DNA of 27,371 nt from SG8-41 sp036555615 (lineage in GTDB: Bacteria > Pseudomonadota > Gammaproteobacteria > Burkholderiales > SG8-41). The stretch covers positions 1 through 27,371 of the forward strand of contig DATBKZ010000080.1 in NCBI GenBank assembly GCA_036555615.1, given 5' to 3'. The position numbers and the translations under genes were made by a program. A model generated the notes under the pieces. That model was not told the origin of the DNA, ran no database searches, and saw only the letters and a program-made list of their open reading frames with translations. This document shows positions 7,243 through 14,136 of the stretch, piece by piece. The stretch's first letter is position 1. Every line of letters begins with the position of its first letter.

Positions 7243-8301
7243 ATGAACAAGCCCACTGTAGACGCGCCGATCCGGTTGACCCAGCTCGCGCACGGCGGCG
7301 GCTGAGGCTGCAAGCTCACGCCGGCGTTGCTGAGCGAAGTGCTTGCGGGAACGCCGCTCGGGCGGGCATGGCCGAACCTCATGGTCGGCCACGAAACCAG
7401 CGACGATGCGGCGGTGTATCGCCTGAACGAGTCGCAGGCCCTGGTCGCGACGACGGATTTCTTCACGCCCATCGTGGACGATCCCTACGATTTCGGGCGC
7501 ATCGCCGCGACCAACGCCATCTCGGATATCTATGCAATGGGCGCGCGCCCGATCATGGCGCTGGCGCTATTGGGTGTCCCGCTCGGAAAGCTTCCCGTGT
7601 CGGCCGTGCAGCGCATCGTCGCCGGCGGCCACGACGTGTGCGAGCAGGTGGGCGTGCCGATTGCCGGTGGTCACTCCATCGATTCACCCGAGCCGCTGTA
7701 CGGGTTGGTCGCGCTCGGGTTGATCGATCCCGTCAAGGTGAAGCGCAACGATCGCGCGCGCGCGGGCGACGTCCTGATTCTCGGCAAGGGGCTTGGCATC
7801 GGCGTGATGGGTGCCGCGTTGAAAAAAGGGGAGCTGAAGGAGAAGGCGTATCGCCAGATGCTGGAAACCGCGACCCAGCTCAACACGCCCGGCCTCAAGC
7901 TTGCGGACATGGAGGGGGTGCATGCGCTGACCGATGTCACGGGTTTCGGGCTCCTCGGCCACCTGCTCGAGATTTGCCGCGGTTCGAAACTTCAGGCGCG
8001 GCTCGAGTTCGACCGCGTGCCAATCCTGTCGGCGGCGCGCCATCTCGTGGAGGCTGGTTACGCCACCGGCGCTTCGGACCGCAACTGGGCAAGCTGCCAG
8101 GAAGCGGTGCAGCTGCCGGGGGAGTGGCCGTTGTGGCGCCGCAAGATCCTGACCGATCCTCAGACGAGCGGAGGGCTGCTCGTTGCGTGCGATGCGGCTA
8201 CCGTGCCGGCCGTGCTGGAAGTCTTCAAGAAAGAGGGCTTCCCGCACGCGGCGGCACTCGGTACGCTGGGTGCCGGCGCGCCCCGCGTCGTCGTCACTTG
8301 A
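7243..8301 (+). CDS. selD: Selenide, water dikinase, itself a selenoprotein (Sec at in-frame TGA 7303-7305)
   Basis: Makes selenophosphate from selenide and ATP, the selenium donor for Sec-tRNA and for MnmH. Reading from ATG 7243 gives MNKPTVDAPIRLTQLAHGGG, then TGA, then GCKLTP. In E. coli SelD the same place reads HGAGCGCKISP, so the TGA stands exactly on catalytic Cys17 and must encode selenocysteine. The frame then continues without interruption to TGA 8299-8301 (352 aa), with the family segments TTDFFTPIVDDPYDFG, GGHSIDSPEP and DVTGFGLLGHL. Conventional gene calling would wrongly begin at TTG 7327. A candidate SECIS hairpin follows the TGA. The Shine-Dalgarno is weak (GGGAA). The 3' end overlaps convergent tesA by 8 bases. 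Confidence 0.95.
7306..7335 (+). promoter_or_regulatory. Candidate bacterial SECIS element in selD
   Basis: Immediately after the Sec TGA, GCTCA (7314-7318) pairs with TGAGC (7331-7335) around a 12-base GC-rich loop that contains exposed G and GT residues. Bacterial SECIS hairpins that bind SelB lie within about 40 bases downstream of the UGA inside the coding sequence, so position and size fit. The loop does not match the E. coli fdhF loop closely, and a folding test is needed to settle the exact pairing. Confidence 0.55.
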
Positions 8302-8929
8302 GCAGCGGCCGCAGCTCCTTCCAGACCGTGTCGAGCATCAGCGGCTGCGCCGCGGCAGTCGGGTGGATGCCGTCGTCCTGAAAGAGCGCGCGGTTCTCGG
8401 GAAAGCCGTCGAGCAGGAACGGGACCAGCGGAAGTTTCCGGCTGCGCGCCACCCTCGAGAATACCTCCTGGAACTCTTCCGTGTACGCCTTGCCATAATT
8501 CGGTGGAATGCGAATGCCCACCAGCAGGACGCGGGCGCCAGCACGACGGCAGGCGTCGACGATCGCTTCGAGGTTGCGGCGAATCGAATCCGGTGGGCCG
8601 CCGCGCAAGCCGTCGTTGGCGCCCAGCTCGAGGATGACGAGGGCGGGGCGGTGCGCCTTGAGCATTTCGCCAATGCGGTTCACCCCGCCGAGCGTCGTTT
8701 CCCCGCTGATGCTTGCGTTGACTACCTTATAATCCAGCTTCTCCGCGCGCAGCCGCTGCTCGAGCAGGTGCACCCAGCCCTGTTCCCGGGGCAGACCGTA
8801 TCCCGCCGCCAGGCTGTCGCCGAAGACCACGATGGTCGCGGCGAGGCAGCTGGCGGCCGGTGCCGCCAGCGTGAACGCCAACACCAACACTGAACGCACA
8901 ACGATGCCGAAGAGCCGCGCGCGCACCAT
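8294..8929 (-). CDS. tesA: Periplasmic acyl-CoA thioesterase / lysophospholipase / arylesterase (TesA)
   Basis: SGNH/GDSL hydrolase. A signal peptide (about residues 1-30, hydrophobic core VLVLAFTLAAPAA, cleavage near ASCLA-A) leads to block I VVFGDSL with nucleophile Ser39, block II SGETTLGG, block III GAND (103-106) and block V DGIHP with Asp186 and His189. ATG 8929 has GAGG 8 bases or so upstream on the minus strand and gives 211 aa, the TesA size. A GTG at 8899 would leave a shorter signal peptide. A longer upstream reading frame lies antisense to ybbA and is not believed. Divergent tesA and ybbA-ybbP is the same arrangement as in E. coli. Its end overlaps selD by 8 bases. Confidence 0.93.
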   Translation of the reverse strand: MVRARLFGIVVRSVLVLAFTLAAPAASCLAATIVVFGDSLAAGYGLPREQGWVHLLEQRLRAEKLDYKVVNASISGETTLGGVNRIGEMLKAHRPALVILELGANDGLRGGPPDSIRRNLEAIVDACRRAGARVLLVGIRIPPNYGKAYTEEFQEVFSRVARSRKLPLVPFLLDGFPENRALFQDDGIHPTAAAQPLMLDTVWKELRPLLK

Positions 8930-9593
8930 ACTCAAAGCCTCGGGAATCACCAAGCAGGTTACCACCGGCAATACCGAACTGACCATTCTGAGCGGCGTGA
9001 GTTTCGAAGTCGGCGCCGGCGAGGCAGTCGCGATCGTCGGCGTGTCGGGCTCGGGAAAGTCCACCCTGCTCGGCCTGCTGGCGGGGCTCGATACGCCGAG
9101 CGCCGGCTTGGTCGACATCGATGGGCAGGCGCTCTTTGCGCTCGATGAGGATGGCCGCGCTGCGCTGCGCGGCCAGATGCTGGGGTTCGTGTTCCAGTCG
9201 TTTCAACTCCTGCCGGCGATGACTGCGCTCGAGAATGTGATGCTGCCGCTCGAGCTCGCCGGGGCTATCGATCCCCAGGCGCCGGCGCAGGCGATGCTCG
9301 CGCGGGTGGGCCTCGGCGACCGCCTGCATCACTATCCCAAGCAGCTCTCCGGCGGCGAGCAGCAGCGCGTGGCGATCGCGCGCGCCTTCGTGACCCGCCC
9401 CAAGCTCCTGTTCGCGGACGAGCCGACCGGGAATCTCGATACGGCGACGGGCGGGCAGGTGATCGATCTGCTGTTCGAATTGAACCGCGAGAGCGGCACG
9501 ACCTTGCTGCTCGTCACCCACGATGAGGCGATCACCGGGCGCTGCGACCGCGTGCTGCGCCTCGCCGCGGGGCGCCTCGCGGACAACGCCTGA
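8904..9593 (+). CDS. ybbA: ABC transporter ATP-binding protein, YbbA family
   Basis: ATPase of a type VII (MacB/LolCDE-like) ABC system. The 229-residue product has Walker A GVSGSGKS at 46-53, Q-loop in FVFQSFQLLP near 96-104, signature LSGGEQQRVAIARA at 148-161 and Walker B KLLFADEPTGNLD at 167-179. It pairs with the large permease immediately downstream, one base after its stop. ATG 8904 gives the family-like N-terminus but has no visible Shine-Dalgarno. Its first 26 bases overlap the start of tesA on the other strand. The pair's substrate is not established; the E. coli YbbAP complex is thought to act on hydrophobic molecules at the membrane. Confidence 0.92.
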   Translation: MPKSRARTILKASGITKQVTTGNTELTILSGVSFEVGAGEAVAIVGVSGSGKSTLLGLLAGLDTPSAGLVDIDGQALFALDEDGRAALRGQMLGFVFQSFQLLPAMTALENVMLPLELAGAIDPQAPAQAMLARVGLGDRLHHYPKQLSGGEQQRVAIARAFVTRPKLLFADEPTGNLDTATGGQVIDLLFELNRESGTTLLLVTHDEAITGRCDRVLRLAAGRLADNA

Positions 9594-9594
9594 T

Positions 9595-12093
9595 ATGAGC
9601 ACGCTCGCGCAAATCCGCCTGGCGTGGAGACTCCTCGCACGCGATTACCGGGCGGGGGAGATCACGATGATCGCGGCGGCGATCATCGTTGCCGTGGCCG
9701 CCGTGACCACCGTCGGATTCTTCACCGACCGGGTGCAGCGAGTACTCGAGGGGGAGGCAAACCGATTGCTGGGAGCCGACCTCATCATCTCCGATTCCCG
9801 GCCCCTCGATCCCGAGCTGCAGCGCGAAGCTTCACGCCGCGGCCTGGCGGCGGCTGAAGTCATCCGTTTTCCCAGCATGGTCGTGCTGGGCGAGCGCACC
9901 GTGCTGACCGACGTCCGGGCCGTGACCCCCGGCTACCCGCTGCGCGGAGAGCTGCGCATCGCCGAGCGCCTGTTCGGTCCCGACCGGGTTGCCGGATCGA
10001 TTCCCGCGCGCGGGAGCGTGTGGGTGGACGAGAGGCTCCATACGTCGCTCGATCTGCAAGCGGGGGCACGCATCGGGCTTGGCAACAGCGCGTTCACTGT
10101 CGGCGGTGTACTGACCCACGAGCCGGGAGTGGAGCTGGGGTTCCTGAGCGGCCAGCCGCGTCTCCTGCTCAGCGCGGAGGACCTCGCGGCAACGGGCCTG
10201 GTGCAACCCGCGAGCCGCGTCCGCTACCGGCTGCAGCTTGCCGGGCCAAGCGTCGCGGTGGACGCGTACCGCGACTGGGCGCGATCCCGCCTGCGGCCGG
10301 GCACGCGCATTGAAGGCGTGCGCGACGCGCGACCCGAGGTGCGGTCTGCGCTCGAGCGCGCCGAGAAATACCTCAACCTGGCGGCGCTGACGAGCGTGCT
10401 GCTCGCAGCAGTGGCGATCGCGCTTTCGGCGCGGCGCTACCTCCAGCGCCACCTCGACGGCTGCGCCGTGATGCGGTGCCTCGGCGCAAGCCAGGCGCTC
10501 ATCATGCGGTTATACGTTGCGCATTTCACGGTGCTGGGGGCGCTCGCTGCCGCGGCCGGCATTGCAGTCGGCGCAGGCGCACAAGCGGTGCTCGTCGCGT
10601 GGCTCGGCCAGGTCGTCGCGGTCACCTTGCCGGCGGCGAGCCTCCAGCCGGCGGCTCACGGCGCCGCGGTCGGGTGGCTGCTGCTGCTGGGATTCGCGCT
10701 GCCGCCGCTCATGAGCCTCGCCCACGTGCCGACGCTGCGCGTGCTGAGGCGGGAGCTGGGAATGCCCAGGCGCCGCGGGTTGGCTGCGCACGTGCTCGGC
10801 GCCGGCGTTATCGCCGTGATGATTCTGTGGCGGGCGCAGGAACTGCGGCTCGGCGTGACGGTCCTCGGCTGGTTCGCCGCGGCCACGGCCTGCGCCTGCG
10901 CTCTGACATGGGCGCTGCTGCGCGCGGCCGGGGCGTTGCGCGGGCACGGCGTTTCGTGGCGATTCGGGGTGGCGAACCTGCGGCGCCGCACGCTCGGCAC
11001 CATCCTGCAGGTCGTGGCGCTTGCGATGGGAATCATGGCGCTGCTCACGCTCACCGTGATCCATAACGATCTGCTCCGCACGTGGCGCGAGAGCCTGCCG
11101 CGGAACGCCCCGAACCGCTTCGTCGTCAACATTCAGCCGGATCAGGTCGCAGCCATCGGGCGCTTCTTTTCGGAGCGGCAGTTGGCAGCGCCCGAGCTCT
11201 TCCCCATGGTGCGCGGGCGGCTGGTCGAGATCGGCGGGCGCGGCGTGAAAGCAGATGACTACGAGGAGGAGCGGGCGCGGCGCCTCGTCACGCGCGAGTT
11301 CAATCTGTCATGGGCGGACCATCCGCAGGCGGACAATCGCGTCGTCGCGGGGCTCTGGTGGGAGCGTGCGCCGGGACAAGCCGGGCAGTTCTCGGTGGAA
11401 AAGGGACTGGCTGATGCGCTTGGCATCCGCTTGGGCGATTCCCTGACATTCGACATCGCGGGGACCCCCGTCACGGCGAACGTGACGAGCCTGCGCACCG
11501 TCGACTGGGACAGCTTCAACGTGAACTTTTTTGTCGTGGCCCCTCCCGGACTGCTGGAGAAGTATCCCGCGACCTACGTGACGAGCTTCCACCTGGAGGG
11601 GGGGCAGGTCGAGCTGCTCAACGCCCTGGTGCAGGCATTTCCCAACATTGTCCTGATCGATGTCGCGCAGGTGCTCTCCCAGGTGCGGCGCATGCTGGAT
11701 CACGCCGCGCTGGGGGTGCAATTTGTCTTTCTGTTTACGCTCGCCGCCGGGCTGGTGGTGCTGTATGCGGCGGTGGCCAGCACCCAGGATGAGCGGCTCT
11801 ACCAGGCAACGATCATGCGCACGCTGGGAGCAAGCCGCGCGCAGATCTCCCGCGCTCACCTCGCGGAGTTCGGGCTGACCGGCGCGGCCGCGGGACTCGT
11901 GGCGGCGGCGGGCGCGAGCGGGCTGGCGTACTTCATTGCGCACCGCTTCCTGCACCTTGCCTATGCGCCCGACCCGTCAGTGTGGCTGATCGGGGTCGGC
12001 GGCGGAGCGCTGGGCGTGGCCGCGGCGGGCTACCTGGGCACGCGGCAGGTTCTGGCAGCGCCTCCGCTCAAGGTGCTGCGCGCCATTGGCTGA
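9595..12093 (+). CDS. ybbP: FtsX-family ABC transporter permease, YbbP type
   Basis: Permease of 832 aa, close to E. coli YbbP (about 800). Membrane segments can be seen at residues about 22-45 (MIAAAIIVAVAAVTT), near 265-285, in clusters between 310 and 460, near 480-500, and in three segments in the C-terminal FtsX domain (about 715-830). Large periplasmic stretches lie between segment 1 and the first FtsX domain and again around 500-700, the duplicated-FtsX layout of this family. ATG 9595 starts one base after the ybbA stop, so the two are coupled. The stop codon TGA forms part of an apparent extended -10 promoter of rmuC. Confidence 0.9.
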   Translation: MSTLAQIRLAWRLLARDYRAGEITMIAAAIIVAVAAVTTVGFFTDRVQRVLEGEANRLLGADLIISDSRPLDPELQREASRRGLAAAEVIRFPSMVVLGERTVLTDVRAVTPGYPLRGELRIAERLFGPDRVAGSIPARGSVWVDERLHTSLDLQAGARIGLGNSAFTVGGVLTHEPGVELGFLSGQPRLLLSAEDLAATGLVQPASRVRYRLQLAGPSVAVDAYRDWARSRLRPGTRIEGVRDARPEVRSALERAEKYLNLAALTSVLLAAVAIALSARRYLQRHLDGCAVMRCLGASQALIMRLYVAHFTVLGALAAAAGIAVGAGAQAVLVAWLGQVVAVTLPAASLQPAAHGAAVGWLLLLGFALPPLMSLAHVPTLRVLRRELGMPRRRGLAAHVLGAGVIAVMILWRAQELRLGVTVLGWFAAATACACALTWALLRAAGALRGHGVSWRFGVANLRRRTLGTILQVVALAMGIMALLTLTVIHNDLLRTWRESLPRNAPNRFVVNIQPDQVAAIGRFFSERQLAAPELFPMVRGRLVEIGGRGVKADDYEEERARRLVTREFNLSWADHPQADNRVVAGLWWERAPGQAGQFSVEKGLADALGIRLGDSLTFDIAGTPVTANVTSLRTVDWDSFNVNFFVVAPPGLLEKYPATYVTSFHLEGGQVELLNALVQAFPNIVLIDVAQVLSQVRRMLDHAALGVQFVFLFTLAAGLVVLYAAVASTQDERLYQATIMRTLGASRAQISRAHLAEFGLTGAAAGLVAAAGASGLAYFIAHRFLHLAYAPDPSVWLIGVGGGALGVAAAGYLGTRQVLAAPPLKVLRAIG

Positions 12094-12099
12094 TATAAT
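12091..12099 (+). promoter_or_regulatory. Extended -10 promoter of rmuC overlapping the ybbP stop codon
   Basis: TGATATAAT is a perfect extended -10 element (TGnTATAAT); its TGA is also the stop codon of ybbP. No good -35 is seen 17 bases upstream, as expected for extended -10 promoters. Transcription would start about base 12106, three bases before the ATG of rmuC. Confidence 0.45.
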
Positions 12100-12108
12100 T
12101 TGCAGGCG

Positions 12109-13287
12109 ATGCCTGACATCTTGTGGCCGGTTCTGGCGCTCGCTGTCCTCGCCGTACTGATTTTCCTGATCGCGAGGCTGGCGGGCCAGGCTACCGCGGT
12201 GAAAAGGCTGCCCGAGGAGCTCGCCCGGGTGCTCGAAGAGCGGCACCGGGCCATGCTGACCGATCTCCACGGCGGCCTCGCCCAGCAGTCCGACCGCCTC
12301 AATTCCCGTCTCTCCGAAGAGCTCAACCAGACCCGGGATACCCTGCACCGCCTCCAGCTCTCCCTGGCGGCGAATCTCGGTGAAACCACCGACAAGCTGA
12401 ACGCGAGGATCGACCAGCGTCTCGAGCAGATTGCCGGAAAAGTGAACGAGCGCCTCGAGGAAGGATTCAAGAAGACCAACGAGACCTTCGTCAACGTGAT
12501 GCAGCGCCTTGCCACCATCGACGAGGCGCAGAAGAAGATCGACACGCTGACCGGCAGCGTGGTGGGCCTGCAGGAGCTGCTCGGCGACAAGCGCTCGCGC
12601 GGCGCGTTCGGCGAAGTGCAGCTCGAGGCGCAGGTCCGCAACACGCTGCCGCCGTCGGCATTCGAGATGCAATACACGCTTTCCAACGGGATGCGGGTGG
12701 ATTGCGTCCTGAAGCTGCCGGAGCCCGTGGGGCTGTTGTGCGTGGATTCGAAGTTTCCTCTCGAGAATTACCACCGCATGGTCGGGCCCGGGACGAACGA
12801 CGTCGACCGCGCGCTGGCGCAGCGCCAGTTTCGCGCCGACGTGAGAAAGCATGTAGACGATATCGCGCGCAAGTACATCCTGCCGAACGAGACCGCGGAA
12901 GGCGCGGTGATGTTCGTGCCGGCCGAGGCGGTGTTTGCGGAGATCCACGCCTACCATGCCGAGGTCGTGGAATACGCCAACTCCAGGCGCGTGTGGATCG
13001 TGTCGCCGACCACGCTGATGGCGGTGCTCAACACCGCGCGCGCGGTGCTGAAGGACGTCGAGACGCGCAAGCAGGTGCACCTCATCAAGGACGCACTGTC
13101 GCGCCTGGCGGTCGAGTTCAATCGCTTCGACGACCGCCTGCGCAAGCTCGCGGACCACATCCGGCAGGCCCACGACGACGCGCAGAAGATCCAGATCACC
13201 GGCGACAAGATCTCGCAGCAGTTCCAGCGCATCGAGGCCGCCGAGCTCGACGCGCCGGAGGCGGCGAAGCTCAAAGTCGTCGAATAG
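12109..13287 (+). CDS. rmuC: RmuC family DNA recombination protein
   Basis: RmuC homologue of 392 aa. An N-terminal membrane anchor (about residues 3-24, LWPVLALAVLAVLIFLI) precedes a long coiled coil (about 35-155, rich in E, L, Q, R heptads) and the RmuC domain with its PD-(D/E)XK nuclease-like core (about 165-340). GDKRSRGAFGEVQLE, VLKLPEPVGLLCVDSKFPLENY and AEAVFAEIHAYH mark it. Loss of RmuC in E. coli raises recombination at small inverted repeats. ATG 12109 is preferred over TTG 12100; neither has a good Shine-Dalgarno. It lies 15 bases after ybbP, with its own apparent promoter. Confidence 0.93.
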   Translation: MPDILWPVLALAVLAVLIFLIARLAGQATAVKRLPEELARVLEERHRAMLTDLHGGLAQQSDRLNSRLSEELNQTRDTLHRLQLSLAANLGETTDKLNARIDQRLEQIAGKVNERLEEGFKKTNETFVNVMQRLATIDEAQKKIDTLTGSVVGLQELLGDKRSRGAFGEVQLEAQVRNTLPPSAFEMQYTLSNGMRVDCVLKLPEPVGLLCVDSKFPLENYHRMVGPGTNDVDRALAQRQFRADVRKHVDDIARKYILPNETAEGAVMFVPAEAVFAEIHAYHAEVVEYANSRRVWIVSPTTLMAVLNTARAVLKDVETRKQVHLIKDALSRLAVEFNRFDDRLRKLADHIRQAHDDAQKIQITGDKISQQFQRIEAAELDAPEAAKLKVVE

Positions 13288-13290
13288 ATC

Positions 13291-14085
13291 ATGCAGTGGC
13301 TCGCCAACTGGCGCCGCGAGCGGATACTCAGGCGCCATCCCCTCGACGGGCGCCTGTGGCGCTCGGTGGTCGGCCGCTATCCCTTCACCCGCGCGCTCTC
13401 CGCAGAGGAGCAATCCCGTCTGCGCGAGCAGGTGATCCTGTTTTTGCATGAGAAATCGATCGTCGGCGCGGGCGGGCTCGCGCTGCGTGACGAAATGCGC
13501 GTGTGCATCGCGGCGCAGGCCTGTATGCTCACGCTCAATCTTGATCTCGCCTACTACCGCGGGTGGGTCGAGGTGATCGTGTATCCGGACGAATTCGTCG
13601 CCGAGTACGATTACGTGGACGAGGATGGCATCGCGCACCACGTCGCGGCGCCGATGACCGGGGAATCCTGGCTCGAGGGCCCGGTGATCCTGTCCTGGGC
13701 CGACGCCGAGCTGCGCAGCGGAGATCCCGGATACAACGTGGTGATTCACGAGTTCGCCCACAAGATCGACATGCTGAACGGCGCCGCCAACGGCTTTCCG
13801 CCGCTGCACGCCGGGATGAACCGCGCGGCCTGGTCGCGGGTGTTCGGCGCGGCCTTCGAGGACTTCGGCGACCGCGTGGCGCGCGGCGAGCCGACCGCGA
13901 TCGACCCCTACGCCGCCGAGCACCCCGCCGAATTCTTTGCCGTGCTGAGCGAGGCGTTCATCGAGTCGCCCGCCGCCGTCCGTGCCGAATATGGAGAGGT
14001 TTACCGCCTGCTCGCCGCGTTTTATCGGCAGGACCCGGCCGAGCGGCTCGAAGCAAGCTCGCAAGCTCTGCATGTGGAATCCTGA
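13291..14085 (+). CDS. mtfA: Zinc metallopeptidase MtfA (M90 family)
   Basis: Cytoplasmic metallopeptidase; in E. coli MtfA binds the repressor Mlc and so influences glucose uptake. The 264 residues match E. coli MtfA (265). The zinc motif HEFAH is at 153-157 within VVIHEFAHKIDMLNG, and a third ligand Glu is likely in the HPAEFFAVLSEAF segment near 214. Other family segments are VYPDEFV and GPVILSWADAE. The gene starts three bases after rmuC, so the two are probably one transcript. The nearby glucokinase gene fits a loose link to sugar metabolism, though no mlc or ptsG is present here. Confidence 0.93.
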   Translation: MQWLANWRRERILRRHPLDGRLWRSVVGRYPFTRALSAEEQSRLREQVILFLHEKSIVGAGGLALRDEMRVCIAAQACMLTLNLDLAYYRGWVEVIVYPDEFVAEYDYVDEDGIAHHVAAPMTGESWLEGPVILSWADAELRSGDPGYNVVIHEFAHKIDMLNGAANGFPPLHAGMNRAAWSRVFGAAFEDFGDRVARGEPTAIDPYAAEHPAEFFAVLSEAFIESPAAVRAEYGEVYRLLAAFYRQDPAERLEASSQALHVES

Positions 14086-14136
14086 AGGCGTTCATTTGCA
14101 TCGCCGGGCACAATCGCTGACATTCAGCATCCGAAT

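Noticed and set aside
8728..8733. TATAAT on the plus strand inside tesA as a ybbA promoter
   Set aside because: No suitable -35 at normal distance and about 170 bases from ybbA; not convincing, although ybbA must have a promoter somewhere in tesA.
11977..14073. Open frame of 698 codons on the minus strand
   Set aside because: Antisense across rmuC and mtfA, both clear genes; no motifs.
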